The notes: generated by a model from the letters alone, not told the origin. Shown: positions 1 to 10,915, counted from the stretch's first letter. The stretch is 64,000 nucleotides of DNA from Buttiauxella brennerae ATCC 51605 (GCF_001654925.1 NZ_LXER01000006.1:652168-716167), one strand, 5' to 3'. Translations and numbers: made by a program.

Positions 1-132
1 GATGTGCTCGCCTACAGCTTTACCGTAGAAATCCAGTTTGTTGGCGTTTTTGTTATAGATTTCTGCAGCGTTAGCTGCACCGGCTACCAGCAGAGCAGGG
101 ATTAACACTGCCAGAATATTGCGCTTCATCAT
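1..132 (-). CDS. ompF: Outer membrane porin OmpF, N-terminal part
   Basis: Only the first 44 codons lie in the window; the gene continues past position 1. The visible protein starts with a 22-residue signal peptide (MMKRNILAV..., ending ANA) followed by the mature porin start [17 protein letters not shown], which is characteristic of OmpF/OmpC-type trimeric porins. Two ATG codons are adjacent; the outer one at 132 is preceded by GAGGGTAATAAATA, the same ribosome-binding context as E. coli ompF and the known pairing region of the MicF small RNA. Position next to asnS supports OmpF rather than OmpC. The protein would form general diffusion pores in the outer membrane. Confidence 0.93.
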   Translation of the reverse strand, partial: MMKRNILAVLIPALLVAGAANAAEIYNKNANKLDFYGKAVGEHI

Positions 133-345
133 TATTTATTACCCTCATTAGGTTTTTTGTGAACACCTGCCACTGCCGTCAATAATTCTGTACGGAACTA
201 TTGATGAGAGTTTGGTGTCTTTCTGTATCTGTCAGGCATCTTTCCATCCATGAAACCGTTTCGCTAGCCTGAAAGTGCTACAAACATCGAGAGTGAGTTA
301 CAAAAGGAAAGTATGTGTAACTAAATGTGTATTTTATGGAACTTT
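133..345 (-). promoter_or_regulatory. ompF leader and OmpR-regulated promoter region
   Basis: Read on the minus strand, the roughly 110 bases before ompF closely resemble the E. coli ompF leader (segments such as ACACCAAACTCTCATCAA and GACGGCAGTGGCAGGTGT). Upstream lie GTAAC/GTTAC motifs at about 297-302 and 317-321 in an AT-rich setting, where the OmpR F1-F3 boxes sit in E. coli. Exact box limits cannot be set by eye. Confidence 0.65.
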
Positions 346-688
346 GTGAACCAACTCAAATTTCTGCGCCGCTTCGCTCAAAAAACAACCTTTCATATCC
401 TATATATATGAATTACTTATGTTTAATTTGCATAACGAGAAATCTTGTTAAATTGATGGTTACATTTGTACATTCTTTGAGTGATTTTTGGATGTCCAGA
501 CATCTGTGTGAAAATTGTCCGAATGTGCTAAGTCAACTCTCGAAGTGAGTAAGCAAGCTGAAGGTGAGGTTATTTTGTGTTTGTCTGTTTCGTGGACACA
601 ATTGGTAACGGGGAAGTCGTGAGGAGGGGTTGAAATTGACGTTTGTTTACCATTCGTTGAAGAAAAAAGACGTTTTTACGACAGACAT
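346..688. other. AT-rich intergenic stretch upstream of ompF
   Basis: No convincing gene is present. The stretch is AT-rich and could hold distal OmpR or IHF sites of ompF: a GGTTACATTTGTACATTC element at 459-476 resembles an OmpR box. A 73-codon plus-strand reading frame at 327-548 lacks a ribosome-binding site and any recognisable protein family. Confidence 0.4.
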
Positions 689-713
689 AAAAAAGGCCAG
701 CAATGCTGGCCTT
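689..713 (-). terminator. Rho-independent terminator of asnS
   Basis: Stem GGCCAGC (695-701), three-base loop, GCTGGCC (705-711). On the minus strand the hairpin is followed by a run of six T (positions 694 to 689). It lies 15 bases past the asnS stop codon. Confidence 0.9.
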
Positions 714-727
714 AGAAAAATGAGAAC

Positions 728-2128
728 TTAGAAGCTTGCGTTACGTGGTGTACGTGGGAATGGGATCACGTCACGAACGTTCTGAACACCGGTTACATAG
801 GCAATCAGGCGCTCAAAGCCAAGACCGAAACCAGAGTGTGGCACGGTGCCGTAACGGCGCAGATCACGATACCACCAGTAGTCTTCTTTATTCAGACCCA
901 TCTCAGCCATGCGCGCATCCAGGACATCAAGACGCTCTTCACGCTGAGAACCACCAATGATTTCACCAATGCCCGGCGCTAACACGTCCATCGCTGCGAC
1001 GGTTTTACCGTCTTCGTTAAGGCGCATATAGAAAGCCTTAATGTCTTTCGGATAGTTTTTCACAACGACCGGCGCTTTGAAGTGTTGCTCAGCAAGGTAA
1101 CGCTCATGTTCGGAAGAAAGGTCAACACCCCAGTAAACCGGGTTTTCGAATTTCTGGCCGCAATTCTCAAGAATTGTAACTGCGTCGGTGTAATCAACCT
1201 GGGCAAAGTCAGCATCGATGAAACGCTGTAAACGTTCTACTGCATCTTTGTCAACGCGCTCTGCGAAGAACTCCATGTCATCCATGCGCTCATCAAGCAC
1301 CGCTTTGAAGACATATTTCAGCATGGCTTCAGCCAGGCCCGCTACGTCATCAAGGCTTGCGAAAGCGACTTCGGGTTCCAGCATCCAGAACTCAGCCAGG
1401 TGACGGCTGGTGTTGGAGTTTTCAGCACGGAAGGTTGGGCCAAAGGTATAAACCTTAGACAGTGCGCACGCATAGGTTTCGCCGTTCAACTGGCCGGATA
1501 CGGTCAGGAACGCTTCTTTACCAAAGAAGTCTTTATCGAAATCGATTTTGCCCGCATCAGTACGTGGCAGGTTTTCCATATCCAGCGTAGAAACGCGGAA
1601 CATTTCGCCAGCGCCTTCGGTATCGGAAGCCGTGATCAGCGGTGTAGAAACCCAGAAATAACCCTGCTCATGGAAGAAACGGTGCAGCGCCTGGGCCAGA
1701 GTATGACGAACGCGTGCAACAGCGCCGATCATATTGGTACGTGGACGCAGGTGAGCAACTTCACGGAGATACTCAATACTGTGGCGTTTTGCCGCCATCG
1801 GGTAGGTATCAGGATCATCAACCCAACCGGTCACTTCAACTTCAGATGCCTGAATTTCAAAGCTCTGGCCCTGACCGAGAGACTCTACAACTTTACCTGT
1901 CACCACGACTGAACAGCCGGTGGTCAGGCGCAGTACGTCTTCATTGTAATTAGGCAGAGTATTATTAATGACGGCCTGTACAGGAGAGAAGCAGGAACCG
2001 TCATAGACGGCGAGGAAGGAGATACCAGCTTTTGAATCTCTACGAGTACGCACCCATCCACGCACGGTGACTTCTTGGTCAACGGCTACGCGGCCCTGGA
2101 GTACGTCGGCTACAGGCACAACGCTCAT
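728..2128 (-). CDS. asnS: Asparaginyl-tRNA synthetase
   Basis: Class II aminoacyl-tRNA synthetase of 466 residues, the same length as E. coli AsnS; charges tRNA-Asn with asparagine in the cytosol. An N-terminal OB-fold anticodon-binding domain (about residues 17-100, with [13 protein letters not shown]) precedes the catalytic domain. Class II motif 2 is seen as [19 protein letters not shown] and motif 3 as [15 protein letters not shown] near the C-terminus. It ends with [12 protein letters not shown], typical of the AsnS family rather than AspS. The ATG at 2128 follows AGAGAGAAAA. It sits between pncB and ompF as in E. coli. A weak GC hairpin followed by T8 on the minus strand (about 2157-2188) lies just upstream and could reduce read-through from pncB. 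Confidence 0.97.
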   Translation of the reverse strand: MSVVPVADVLQGRVAVDQEVTVRGWVRTRRDSKAGISFLAVYDGSCFSPVQAVINNTLPNYNEDVLRLTTGCSVVVTGKVVESLGQGQSFEIQASEVEVTGWVDDPDTYPMAAKRHSIEYLREVAHLRPRTNMIGAVARVRHTLAQALHRFFHEQGYFWVSTPLITASDTEGAGEMFRVSTLDMENLPRTDAGKIDFDKDFFGKEAFLTVSGQLNGETYACALSKVYTFGPTFRAENSNTSRHLAEFWMLEPEVAFASLDDVAGLAEAMLKYVFKAVLDERMDDMEFFAERVDKDAVERLQRFIDADFAQVDYTDAVTILENCGQKFENPVYWGVDLSSEHERYLAEQHFKAPVVVKNYPKDIKAFYMRLNEDGKTVAAMDVLAPGIGEIIGGSQREERLDVLDARMAEMGLNKEDYWWYRDLRRYGTVPHSGFGLGFERLIAYVTGVQNVRDVIPFPRTPRNASF

Positions 2129-2261
2129 ATTTTTCTCTCTATTAAATGGTCAGTGACAAAAAAAATAATTACCCACAATTGGGGGTTATCTATGTTACCT
2201 GTCGCGAGCCTACAGACAAGCAGAAAAATCAAAGGAGATGAAGAAATACAATAAAGAAGAG

Positions 2262-2295
2262 AACCCATGAACGCGATGAATACCATTCATGGGTT
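2262..2295 (-). terminator. Probable terminator of pncB
   Basis: AACCCATGAA (2262-2271) pairs with TTCATGGGTT (2286-2295) over a 14-base loop. It lies just past the pncB stop on the minus strand, with a pyrimidine-rich but imperfect T tract after it. Confidence 0.6.
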
Positions 2296-2304
2296 TTATC
2301 AGGA

Positions 2305-3507
2305 TCAGCTGGCTTTTTTGATTTGCGGTAAATCGAAGGCTTTTCGCAGCGCGCGGACGAACGCTTTATCATGGCAAATGGTTTTGCCTGGGCTGTCAGA
2401 AAGTTTTGCCACAGGCTTGCCGTTACACTCAACCAGCTTGATAACAATATTAAGCGGCTTAACCTGTGGAATATCGCAGGTCAGGCGGGTGCCAATACCA
2501 AAGCTTAAATTGACGCGAGTAGAGAAATGGCGATACAGCTCAATGGCTTTTGGCAAATCGAGGTTATCAGAGAACACCAGAACTTTGGTTTTAGGGTCGA
2601 TACCCAGCTTCTCATAATGTGCGACCGCTTTTTCACCCCACTCAACCGGATCCCCTGAATCATGACGCAAACCCTGGTAGCGGTTTGCGAAAGAGAGATC
2701 GAAGTCGCGCAAGAAGGCATCCATTGTAATGCAATCCGTTAACGCGATACCGAGCTTGTCAGGGTATTCATCAATCCAGGCCTGAAGTGCTGCACGTTGG
2801 CTGTTCGCGAGTGTCGGGCTGATTTGCTGATGAGCCTGGAACCACTCATGTGCCTGAGTGCCCATTGGCGTTAAGTCGAGGCGACGCGCAAGGTCGTAAT
2901 TGCTGGTGCCCACAAACCACTTTTCTTGTTGCAGACGGCTGACGATGGCCTCCTGCACTTCACGTGAGAAGCGGCGGCGCGTACCAAAATCCATCAGACG
3001 GAAGGCGCAAAGATCGATATCTGCTGTCAATTCTTTGAATTGAACCAGCTTACTTTCCAGGCTCTCCAGCGCCATTTGCTGCGTGATACCCGGTGAGCGG
3101 TGTTGATGCACCACTTCACTGATCACGGCCAACAACGGCACTTCCCACATAATTACGTCCAGCCACGTACCGCTCAGACGAATGTCTAAATGGCCGTTGT
3201 TATTGCTGATGTGTACGGTCGAAGGGTCGTAGCGGAAAGTACGCAGCCACGCGAGATAATCTGCTTTAAAGAACGGCAGACTTTCCAGGAAGGTGAACTC
3301 CTCGTCGCTCAGCGCGAGGTGCTGCATTAAATCAACCTGTTCACGAATATCGTCTGCATAGATGCCCAGCAGATCGTCACCGCGGCAACGGAACTCGGCC
3401 GCGACGTTGACGTCGTGATAACGGTGGAAAACCGCCTGCTGCATATGAAGCTTATAAGCGTCAGTATCCAGAAGCGTTTGCAATATAGGGGAAGCGTGTC
3501 GTGTCAT
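2305..3507 (-). CDS. pncB: Nicotinate phosphoribosyltransferase
   Basis: A 400-residue enzyme of the NAD salvage pathway that joins nicotinate and PRPP to give nicotinate mononucleotide, coupled to ATP hydrolysis. Family features visible are [15 protein letters not shown] at the N-terminus, [14 protein letters not shown] with the phosphorylatable histidine region [11 protein letters not shown], and [16 protein letters not shown] in the PRPP-binding part. The frame is open to an ATG at 3522, but the start at 3507 gives the usual family length and N-terminus ([18 protein letters not shown]). The gene is divergent from pepN. Sequence [20 protein letters not shown] and the C-terminal KKAS are as in E. 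coli. Confidence 0.96.
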   Translation of the reverse strand: MTRHASPILQTLLDTDAYKLHMQQAVFHRYHDVNVAAEFRCRGDDLLGIYADDIREQVDLMQHLALSDEEFTFLESLPFFKADYLAWLRTFRYDPSTVHISNNNGHLDIRLSGTWLDVIMWEVPLLAVISEVVHQHRSPGITQQMALESLESKLVQFKELTADIDLCAFRLMDFGTRRRFSREVQEAIVSRLQQEKWFVGTSNYDLARRLDLTPMGTQAHEWFQAHQQISPTLANSQRAALQAWIDEYPDKLGIALTDCITMDAFLRDFDLSFANRYQGLRHDSGDPVEWGEKAVAHYEKLGIDPKTKVLVFSDNLDLPKAIELYRHFSTRVNLSFGIGTRLTCDIPQVKPLNIVIKLVECNGKPVAKLSDSPGKTICHDKAFVRALRKAFDLPQIKKAS

Positions 3508-3775
3508 GGCGCGTTGCAGCATCCTCTCACAGGAGCGTTTCCATCAAAGGCTAAGCAGATAAAAGACGCAGGAGTATACCCTGATTATCTGTTTATTAAA
3601 CCTGGATCACAACATACGCTGGGAATCTGGTCGATGGCGATTCGTGCCACTTGTTATATATATGTAGCAATTCGAGTGAATTGCCCAGAAAAGTTGAAGA
3701 TTCTGCATAGCAACATTCAGGCAACAGGGTATAGACTGAACTCCGCAAACTTACGGATGATGTATAAGGTTTTTT

Positions 3776-6388
3776 ATGACACAACAGCCACAAGCCAAAT
3801 ACCGCCACGACTACCGTGCGCCGGATTACACGATTACCGATATCGATTTGACCTTTGACCTTGATGCCACAAAAACCCTGGTCACTGCCATTAGCCAGAT
3901 TACCCGCCAAGGCGCGGCGGGTTCGCCACTGCGTCTTGATGGTGAAGACCTGACGCTGGTTTCAATTGATGTCAATGGTACCGCCTGGGAAGATTACCGC
4001 CAGGAAGAGGGCGCATTGATTCTTGAATCTTTGCCTGAAGCCTTCACGCTGACAATCGTTAACCAAATCAGCCCTGCAACCAATACTGCCCTTGAAGGGC
4101 TTTATCTTTCGGGCGATGCGCTTTGTACTCAGTGCGAAGCTGAAGGTTTCCGCCACATTACCTGGTATCTCGACCGACCAGACGTTCTGGCGCGTTTCAC
4201 CACCAAAGTTATTGCCGACAAATCCAAATATCCTTTCCTTTTATCTAACGGTAACCGCATTGCTGAAGGTGAACTGGATAACGGACGTCATTGGGTTCAG
4301 TGGCAAGATCCGTTCCCGAAACCGTGCTACCTATTTGCACTGGTAGCGGGTGATTTCGATGTATTACGTGATTCCTTTAAAACGCGTTCTGGCCGTGATG
4401 TCGCGCTGGAGTTGTTCGTCGATCGCGGTAATCTCGACCGTGCAAGCTGGGCGATGACGTCACTGAAAGCGTCGATGAAATGGGATGAAACCCGTTTTGG
4501 CCTCGAATACGACCTCGACATCTATATGATTGTTGCCGTCGACTTCTTCAATATGGGCGCAATGGAGAACAAAGGGCTTAACGTCTTTAACTCCAAATAT
4601 GTGCTGGCACGTGCTGAAACGGCGACTGATAAAGACTACCTCGATATCGAACGCGTTATTGGCCACGAATATTTCCATAACTGGACCGGCAACCGCGTGA
4701 CCTGCCGCGACTGGTTCCAGCTAAGCCTGAAAGAAGGGCTGACTGTTTTCCGCGATCAAGAATTTAGTTCTGATCTCGGTTCGCGTGCTGTCAACCGCAT
4801 CCAGAATGTGCGTACTATGCGTGCGATGCAGTTTGCGGAAGATGCAAGTCCAATGGCGCACCCGATTCGCCCGGACAAAGTGATTGAAATGAACAACTTC
4901 TACACACTGACGGTGTACGAGAAGGGTTCAGAAGTTATCCGTATGCTGCACACCTTGCTGGGTGAAGAGAACTTCCAGAAAGGGATGCTACTTTACTTTG
5001 AGCGCCATGATGGCAGCGCGGCAACCTGCGATGATTTCGTGCAGGCGATGGAAGATGCGTCGAACGTTGACCTGTCTCACTTCCGTCGTTGGTACAGCCA
5101 GGCCGGGACACCAGTGGTGACGGTGCATGACGACTACGATCCAGAAAATGAACTGTATACGCTGACGATCAGCCAGACCACGCCGCCAACGGCTGAGCAG
5201 CAGGAAAAGCACCCGTTACATATTCCGTTCGACATCGAACTGTATGACAACGAAGGCAAAGTGATTCCGTTGCAGAAAAATGGTCACCCAATTCACCATG
5301 TGCTGAATGTGACTCAGGCAGAGCAGACATTTGTTTTCGATAACGTCTATTTCCAGCCGGTTCCGTCTTTGCTGCGTGAATTTTCAGCGCCAGTGAAACT
5401 GGAATACAAATGGAGTGACCAGCAACTGACGTTCCTGATGCGTCACGCGCGTAACGATTTCTCTCGTTGGGATGCGGCGCAAAGTTTGCTGGCGACGTAC
5501 ATCAAACTGAACGTCAACCGCAGCCAGCAGGGCCAACCGTTGTCGCTGCCGTTGCATGTTGCTGATGCGTTCCGTGCGATTTTGCTGGATGAGAAAATCG
5601 ACCCGGCATTGGCAGCAGAAATTCTGACGCTGCCTTCGCAGAACGAAATTGCCGAACTGTTCCAGAAAATCGACCCGCAAGCGATTTCCGCCGTGCATGA
5701 AGCCTTAACGCGCACGCTGGCAAATGAACTGGCAGATGAGTTCCTGGCAGTTTATAACGCCAACAAACTTGATGCTTATCGCGTAGAACATGCGGATATC
5801 GGCAAACGCGCACTGCGTAATACCTGCCTGCGTTATCTGGCGTTTGGGGAGAAGCAGCTTGCTGAGCAACTGGTGCGTAACCAGTTCGCAAGCGCTGATA
5901 ACATGACGGACTCTATTGCCGCCTTGTCTGCATCGGTTGCCGCGCAATTGCCATGCCGTGTAGAACTGCTGACTGCATTTGATGAGAAATGGCATCAGGA
6001 CGGTCTGGTGATGGACAAATGGTTTGTATTGCAAGCCACCAGCCCGGCAGTTGACACGTTAAGCAAAGTGCGTGAATTGTTGAACCACCGTTCGTTTAGC
6101 ATGGGTAACCCGAACCGTGTACGTTCCCTGATTGGCGCATTTGCGGCAGGTAACCCGGCGGCATTCCATGCGCTTGACGGCAGCGGCTATCAATTTATGG
6201 TGGAAATGCTGAGTGAGCTGAACCATCGTAACCCGCAGGTGGCGTCACGCCTGATTGAGCCGTTGATTCGACTGAAGCGTTACGATGCAAAACGTCAGGA
6301 AATGATGCGTGCAGCGCTGGAACAGCTGAAAGGGCTGGAGAATTTGTCGGGTGATTTGTTCGAGAAGATTTCTAAAGCGTTAGCTTAA
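3776..6388 (+). CDS. pepN: Aminopeptidase N
   Basis: An 870-residue M1-family zinc metallopeptidase, identical in length to E. coli PepN. It is the main cytosolic aminopeptidase and removes N-terminal residues from peptides in the last steps of protein turnover. The exopeptidase motif GAMEN lies at about residues 260-264, and the zinc site HEYFH at about 297-301 is followed by the third ligand glutamate in LKEG about 18 residues later. The N-terminal beta domain, thermolysin-like domain and long C-terminal alpha-helical domain are all present. The start ATG at 3776 gives MTQQPQAKYRHDYRAPDY, the conserved E. coli N-terminus. It is transcribed away from pncB and followed by a REP-like repeat. 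Confidence 0.98.
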   Translation: MTQQPQAKYRHDYRAPDYTITDIDLTFDLDATKTLVTAISQITRQGAAGSPLRLDGEDLTLVSIDVNGTAWEDYRQEEGALILESLPEAFTLTIVNQISPATNTALEGLYLSGDALCTQCEAEGFRHITWYLDRPDVLARFTTKVIADKSKYPFLLSNGNRIAEGELDNGRHWVQWQDPFPKPCYLFALVAGDFDVLRDSFKTRSGRDVALELFVDRGNLDRASWAMTSLKASMKWDETRFGLEYDLDIYMIVAVDFFNMGAMENKGLNVFNSKYVLARAETATDKDYLDIERVIGHEYFHNWTGNRVTCRDWFQLSLKEGLTVFRDQEFSSDLGSRAVNRIQNVRTMRAMQFAEDASPMAHPIRPDKVIEMNNFYTLTVYEKGSEVIRMLHTLLGEENFQKGMLLYFERHDGSAATCDDFVQAMEDASNVDLSHFRRWYSQAGTPVVTVHDDYDPENELYTLTISQTTPPTAEQQEKHPLHIPFDIELYDNEGKVIPLQKNGHPIHHVLNVTQAEQTFVFDNVYFQPVPSLLREFSAPVKLEYKWSDQQLTFLMRHARNDFSRWDAAQSLLATYIKLNVNRSQQGQPLSLPLHVADAFRAILLDEKIDPALAAEILTLPSQNEIAELFQKIDPQAISAVHEALTRTLANELADEFLAVYNANKLDAYRVEHADIGKRALRNTCLRYLAFGEKQLAEQLVRNQFASADNMTDSIAALSASVAAQLPCRVELLTAFDEKWHQDGLVMDKWFVLQATSPAVDTLSKVRELLNHRSFSMGNPNRVRSLIGAFAAGNPAAFHALDGSGYQFMVEMLSELNHRNPQVASRLIEPLIRLKRYDAKRQEMMRAALEQLKGLENLSGDLFEKISKALA

Positions 6389-6402
6389 TACCGCTTTTAT
6401 AA

Positions 6403-6475
6403 GGTGGATGTCGCTTACCGCTAATCCACCCTACAAAAGTTTGAGTAGGTCGGATTAGCGTAAGCGACATCCGAC
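6403..6475. repeat. REP-like inverted repeat pair between pepN and ssuB
   Basis: Two palindromic units with related sequence: GGTGGATGTCGCTTACCGC...CCACC at 6403-6430 and GTCGGATTAGCG...ACATCCGAC at about 6449-6475, in opposite orientation. They sit between the convergent genes pepN and ssuB, a usual place for REP/BIME elements. Related units occur at 43312-43337 and 54443-54495. Confidence 0.75.
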
Positions 6476-6480
6476 ATAAT

Positions 6481-7254
6481 TTAACCGGTGCGCACCACGC
6501 GTGCCGGTTCTTCTATAACCTGCCGTTTCATCACTCGCTCTAACACCTGAGCTTCCAGCTCCGCCAGGCGCACAGAGCCCAATTTACGGGGACGTGGCAA
6601 ATCAACCGTCAGATCCAAACCGATCTTTCCTTCTTCAATCAGTAACACTCGATCCGCCATCGCCACCGCTTCGCTCACATCATGCGTCACTAACAGCACC
6701 GTAAAACCATGCTCCTGCCAAAGCGAAACGATCAACTCTTGCATCTCAATCCTTGTTAGCGCATCCAGCGCCCCCAAGGGTTCATCGAGCAATAACAGAC
6801 GTGGGCGATGAATCAGTGCTCGCGCAAGCGCCACGCGTTGTTTCTGGCCACCGGACAGGGCGGCCGGCCACTCGGTAGCGCGATTAGCAAGTCCAACAGC
6901 TTCCAGAGCTTTCATCGCCGATTCTTTCCAGTTCCCTTTCAGACCCAGGCCAACATTGTTGATCACCGATTTCCACGGCAACAGGCGTGCATCCTGGAAC
7001 ATTAAGCGAGTCTCATCCTGGCTTTCGCGCAGCGGAGCATTACCCGCAATTAACGATCCTCCATTAGGATTCTCAAGCCCAGCCAGCAAACGCAGTAACG
7101 TACTTTTACCACCGCCGCTACGCCCGACCACGGCCACAAATTGCCCGGCAGGAATGTGCAATTCCAGCTCATCAAGAATCGTTTTATTACCGTAGCGTTT
7201 TGTCACGCTGTTAAGGAGCAGGGGAGTTCCCTGGTTTAAACGGGCGGTATTCAT
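6481..7254 (-). CDS. ssuB: Aliphatic sulfonate ABC transporter, ATP-binding protein
   Basis: A 257-residue ABC ATPase that powers uptake of alkanesulfonates with SsuA and SsuC at the inner membrane. Walker A is [13 protein letters not shown] (about residue 43), the ABC signature is [15 protein letters not shown] and Walker B is [12 protein letters not shown]. The histidine switch is in [14 protein letters not shown]. It is the last gene of the ssuEADCB operon; its ATG overlaps the ssuC stop codon (ATGA), indicating translational coupling. Highly similar ATPases serve taurine (TauB) and nitrate systems, but the neighbouring SsuD and SsuE fix the assignment. Confidence 0.95.
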   Translation of the reverse strand: MNTARLNQGTPLLLNSVTKRYGNKTILDELELHIPAGQFVAVVGRSGGGKSTLLRLLAGLENPNGGSLIAGNAPLRESQDETRLMFQDARLLPWKSVINNVGLGLKGNWKESAMKALEAVGLANRATEWPAALSGGQKQRVALARALIHRPRLLLLDEPLGALDALTRIEMQELIVSLWQEHGFTVLLVTHDVSEAVAMADRVLLIEEGKIGLDLTVDLPRPRKLGSVRLAELEAQVLERVMKRQVIEEPARVVRTG

Positions 7255-8042
7255 GCGTTCTCCTCCTGTAACTGGTAAGCCGGATGCCAGCGCAGCCAGA
7301 CACGTTCGAGTAATTGCGCGCTGATATCAGCGAGTTTGCCGAGCAGGGCGTAAAGAATAATAGCGACGACAACGACGTCGGTTTGCAAGAACTCACGGGC
7401 GTTCATTGCCAGATAACCAATTCCTGAGTTGGCCGAAATCGTTTCTGCCACGATTAAGGTCAACCACATCAGGCCTAATGCGAAACGGATACCGACCATA
7501 ATCGAAGGCAGCGCACCGGGCAGAATCACCTGGGCAAACAGGCTAAAGCCTGACAACCCATAGCTGCGGGCCATCTCCAGCAAACCCTGGTCGATATTAC
7601 GGATGCCATGCCAGGTATTGATGTAAATCGGGAACAGCGTGCCGAGTGCTACCAGGAAAATTTTCGCTGATTCATCAATGCCGAACCACAAAATCACCAG
7701 CGGAATCAGTGCCAGATGTGGAACGTTACGCAGCATCTGAATCGAGCTGTCCAGCAGGCGCTCCCCCCAGCGAGACAGGCCGCTAATCAGCCCAAGCACT
7801 AATCCCAGGGAGCCACCAATACTAAAACCAATCACCGCACGCCATGAGCTGATAGCCAGGTGTTGCCACAATTCACCGCTGGCTGAAAGGTTCCAGAATG
7901 CAATCACCACCCCTTCCGGAGAAGGGAGGATACGCGACGAGAGCCAGCCTGCGCTCGAAGAGACTTGCCAGATTGCGATAACGGCAACCGGCAGGATCCA
8001 CGGTGCCAGCCTCAGTAACAGTTTGTGCGTTGAAAAGGTCAT
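7251..8042 (-). CDS. ssuC: Aliphatic sulfonate ABC transporter, permease
   Basis: A 263-residue inner-membrane permease with about six hydrophobic segments. The cytoplasmic coupling loop reads ...[29 protein letters not shown], the EAA motif that contacts SsuB. The frame stays open upstream into ssuD, but the start at 8042 is well supported: GCTAAGGAGCAGCCA precedes ATG, and the product then matches the length of E. coli SsuC. It lies 10 bases after the ssuD stop and overlaps ssuB by four bases. Transports alkanesulfonates as a sulfur source. Confidence 0.95.
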   Translation of the reverse strand: MTFSTHKLLLRLAPWILPVAVIAIWQVSSSAGWLSSRILPSPEGVVIAFWNLSASGELWQHLAISSWRAVIGFSIGGSLGLVLGLISGLSRWGERLLDSSIQMLRNVPHLALIPLVILWFGIDESAKIFLVALGTLFPIYINTWHGIRNIDQGLLEMARSYGLSGFSLFAQVILPGALPSIMVGIRFALGLMWLTLIVAETISANSGIGYLAMNAREFLQTDVVVVAIILYALLGKLADISAQLLERVWLRWHPAYQLQEENA

Positions 8043-8052
8043 TGGCTGCTCC

Positions 8053-9198
8053 TTAGCTTTGCGCCACTTTGCGCGGGATAAAGTCATTGGCGACCACTTC
8101 GCCCCGTTCATGGATCTGGCGCGGCTGTGGAATTTGCGGGATCGCGACATCAAGATGCGGGAACAGTAACTCCCCAACGCGATAGGCCTCTTCCAGATGC
8201 GGATAACCCGAAAGAATAAAGCTGTCGATACCGAGCGCTGCGTATTCGTTAATGCGTTCCGCAACGGTTGGGCCATCGCCGACCAGCGCAGTACCTGCGC
8301 CACCACGCACCAGGCCAACGCCTGCCCACAGGTTCGGGCTGATCTCCAGGTTGTCGCGCTTACCACCATGCAATGCCGCCATGCGGTGTTGGCCGACGGA
8401 ATCCGTGCGGGCGAAAGCGGCTTGCGCTTTGGCGATGGTTTCATCATCCAGCTGAGAAATCAGGCGGTTGGCGGCCTCCCATGCTTCTTCATTCGTTTCA
8501 CGGACAATCACATGCAAGCGAATACCAAAACGAACGGTGCGCCCATGTTTTGCCGCTTTCGCACGGACTTGTTCAATTTTCTCTTTCACTAAATGCGGTG
8601 GTTCGCCCCATGTCAGATAGAGATCCACTTGTTCGGCGGCAAGATCCTGCGCAACATCAGATGACCCGCCAAAGTAGAGCGGTGGGCGAGGCTGTTGCAC
8701 CGGCGGGAACAACAGTTTTGCCCCTTTAACCTGAATATGTTTGCCTTCGTGATCAACGGTTTCACCTTCCAGCAGGCGACGCCAGATATGGGTAAATTCA
8801 GCAGATGCTTCATAACGTTCCTGGTGGTTAAGGAACACGCCGTCTGCGGCTAACTCTTCCGGGTCGCTACCGGTGACGAGGTTAAATAAAGCACGCCCGT
8901 TAGAAAGCCTGTCGAGCGTTGCGGCCTGGCGTGCAGCCACCGTTGGGGAGGTAACACTTGGGCGCAGCGCCACCAGGAATTTTAAACGCTGCGTCACCGG
9001 AATCATGGATGCGGCGACCAGCCAGGCATCTTCGCAAGAACGACCCGTTGGGATCAGTACACCAGTAAAACCGAGTCTGTCCGCAGCCTGAGCAATCTGT
9101 TGCAGGTAACCGTGATCAACCGGGCGTGCTGCGTCATTGCTGCCTAAGTAGTGGCCATCGCCATGGGTAGGTAAGAACCAGAACATATTTAAACTCAT
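8053..9198 (-). CDS. ssuD: FMNH2-dependent alkanesulfonate monooxygenase
   Basis: A 381-residue enzyme of the bacterial luciferase-like family. It uses FMNH2 supplied by SsuE and oxygen to cleave alkanesulfonates into aldehyde and sulfite, which enters cysteine synthesis. Seen are the N-terminus [19 protein letters not shown], the [14 protein letters not shown] segment typical of the family, and the mobile-loop region with [23 protein letters not shown]. The ATG overlaps the ssuA stop (ATGA). The frame and length agree with E. coli SsuD. Expression is known in enterics to depend on Cbl and CysB under sulfate starvation; no Cbl site was identified here. Confidence 0.97.
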   Translation of the reverse strand: MSLNMFWFLPTHGDGHYLGSNDAARPVDHGYLQQIAQAADRLGFTGVLIPTGRSCEDAWLVAASMIPVTQRLKFLVALRPSVTSPTVAARQAATLDRLSNGRALFNLVTGSDPEELAADGVFLNHQERYEASAEFTHIWRRLLEGETVDHEGKHIQVKGAKLLFPPVQQPRPPLYFGGSSDVAQDLAAEQVDLYLTWGEPPHLVKEKIEQVRAKAAKHGRTVRFGIRLHVIVRETNEEAWEAANRLISQLDDETIAKAQAAFARTDSVGQHRMAALHGGKRDNLEISPNLWAGVGLVRGGAGTALVGDGPTVAERINEYAALGIDSFILSGYPHLEEAYRVGELLFPHLDVAIPQIPQPRQIHERGEVVANDFIPRKVAQS

Positions 9199-10166
9199 GA
9201 CTTGTTTCCTTGTGTTGAGGGCTGCCAGATGCGGGTGCGAATATCGACTTTCTTAGGCACTAAATGGTTGTCATAAAACAGGTCGGCGGTTTGTTGTTGT
9301 TTTGCCGCAGTCTCAGCGCTGACAGGTGTAATGACGGTTGGTGGACGGTGATCGAAATAGGTGGCAATAACGTTTTCCGGTAGCCCCATGGTTTTTGCCA
9401 GCAACGTCACGCTTGCTTTGCGCTGGCTGCGGGTCAATGCATCGGCATCGCTAAAGGCTTTCAGAACGTTTTGCAGGAACGGACCGTTTTGTTCGGCATA
9501 AGGGCGTGAAGCGAGATAGAACGAACCGGTCTGATTCAGTTCACTGCCATCGGTTAACACGCGTACGCCACCGTTCAGCAATGCCGCAGAGTAGTACGGG
9601 TCCCAAATCGCCCAGGCGTCAACATTGCCTTGCTGGAACGCGGCACGCGCATCCGCGGGGGTTAAATAAGCTGGCTGGACATCGGTAAATTTCAGCCCGG
9701 CTTTTTGTAGCGCTCTTAACACCAGGTTGTGGGAGCTGGAACCTTTCTGGAACGCGATTTTATGTCCCTTAAGATCGGCCACCGTTTTCAGTGGGCTATT
9801 TTCCGGCACCAGAATCACTTCTGCTTTCGGTTTTGCCGGTTCAGAACCGACATACACCAGGTCAGCGCCTGCGGCCTGAGCGAAGATAGGCGGAATATCT
9901 CCCGTGCTGCCCAGATCGATACTGCCAATGTTCAGCGCTTCGAGCATTTGTGGGCCTGCCGGGAACTCAATCCACTGGAACTTTGTATTGGGATACTCTT
10001 TTTCCAGCAGTTGGTGGCTTTTCGCCAGCACCATGCTGACAGAACCTTTTTGATAACCAATACGTAATTGCTCAGGTCCGGTTTCAGCCGCATGAAGCGT
10101 GGCGCTCAGACTTAATGTTCCCGCGAGTGCAAGCCACGGAGCGGTTCGTTTCAGAAAATTAAACAT
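9195..10166 (-). CDS. ssuA: Aliphatic sulfonate-binding periplasmic protein
   Basis: A 323-residue substrate-binding protein for the SsuBC transporter. The signal peptide runs from [16 protein letters not shown] to LHAAE (cleavage about residue 24). The mature part begins with [16 protein letters not shown] and contains [22 protein letters not shown], family features of sulfonate and taurine binding proteins. The open frame extends further upstream, but the start at 10166 is preceded by AAGGAGTTGCTC and gives a proper signal peptide. It overlaps ssuE by eight bases. Part of the ssuEADCB operon. Confidence 0.95.
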   Translation of the reverse strand: MFNFLKRTAPWLALAGTLSLSATLHAAETGPEQLRIGYQKGSVSMVLAKSHQLLEKEYPNTKFQWIEFPAGPQMLEALNIGSIDLGSTGDIPPIFAQAAGADLVYVGSEPAKPKAEVILVPENSPLKTVADLKGHKIAFQKGSSSHNLVLRALQKAGLKFTDVQPAYLTPADARAAFQQGNVDAWAIWDPYYSAALLNGGVRVLTDGSELNQTGSFYLASRPYAEQNGPFLQNVLKAFSDADALTRSQRKASVTLLAKTMGLPENVIATYFDHRPPTVITPVSAETAAKQQQTADLFYDNHLVPKKVDIRTRIWQPSTQGNKS

Positions 10167-10734
10167 GAGCAACTCCTTGCGTCTTAAAAGGGGAGGAGAC
10201 AATAAAATCCCGGCGGTGCAGTGCCTGCCAGAAAGTTTCCAGCGAGCTATCAAGACGCTGTTGTAAGTTGTTGCTGAACACCGGTTTGTGCTGGTAATCC
10301 GCGATCTGGCTGTCATCAGCAAACACGCCATGCAGGATTTCCTGAGCTTTGAGCGCATTAAGAACAGGCTTTAGCGCGTAATCGACTGCCAGCATATGTG
10401 CCACAGTGCCGCCGGTAGCTAAAGGCAGAACGACTTTTTTATCCAGCGCACGCTCAGGCAGCAGGTCGAGCAGCGTTTTCAGCGCACCAGAAAATGAAGC
10501 TTTATAAACAGGTGTTGCAATGATCACGCCATCAGCCTGCTGCAACTGTTCCGTAAGTGCTAATAACGCCGGGCTATCGAAACGCGCATAGAGCAAATCT
10601 TCTGGAGCGAAATTGTGTAGATGCCAGTGACACACCTCGATATCCAGAGCGCTGAGTTTTTCGCGGGCGTATTCCAGCAGTGCGCTAGAACGGGATGGGA
10701 AGCGCGGGCTTCCAGCAAGGGTAATCACACGCAT
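10159..10734 (-). CDS. ssuE: NADPH-dependent FMN reductase of the sulfonate system
   Basis: A 191-residue flavodoxin-like reductase that supplies FMNH2 to SsuD. The N-terminal [20 protein letters not shown] is the phosphate-binding loop of the family; [23 protein letters not shown] follows at mid-protein, and [21 protein letters not shown] is a family signature. It is the first gene of the operon, so the promoter should lie in 10735-10870. That stretch is AT-rich, as expected for CysB/Cbl binding, but no defined site is claimed. A purely flavodoxin-like quinone reductase is unlikely given the neighbours. Confidence 0.95.
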   Translation of the reverse strand: MRVITLAGSPRFPSRSSALLEYAREKLSALDIEVCHWHLHNFAPEDLLYARFDSPALLALTEQLQQADGVIIATPVYKASFSGALKTLLDLLPERALDKKVVLPLATGGTVAHMLAVDYALKPVLNALKAQEILHGVFADDSQIADYQHKPVFSNNLQQRLDSSLETFWQALHRRDFIVSSPFKTQGVAHV

Positions 10735-10871
10735 ATTGTTTCCTTATAACTAATTGTTTGCTTTTAGGTAACATTGATAACAATTGAGTGTGATATTCGC
10801 GCAGAACTGTTCTTCCACTAAATGATTTATCTGGAAAACAATTGCTAAAAAACGCATAACAAGGGGATGAG

Positions 10872-10887
10872 AGGGAAACGATTGCGC
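10872..10887. promoter_or_regulatory. PurR-like operator upstream of pyrD
   Basis: AGGGAAACGATTGCGC on the plus strand reads GCGCAATCGTTTCCCT on the other, close to the PurR box ACGCAAACGTTTNCNT (about 13 of 16). It lies upstream of the pyrD -35 region, and E. coli pyrD is known to be PurR-repressed. Confidence 0.55.
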
Positions 10888-10915
10888 TGATTCAGCCTTT
10901 TTTGTCGCAGGTCAA

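Noticed and set aside
327..548. 73-codon plus-strand frame in the ompF upstream region
   Set aside because: No ribosome-binding site, low-complexity AT-rich composition, and it covers the OmpR control region of ompF.
2157..2189. Weak GC hairpin followed by T8 on the minus strand upstream of asnS
   Set aside because: The stem is only about four base pairs with a mismatch, so I did not list it as a terminator or attenuator; it is only mentioned under asnS.
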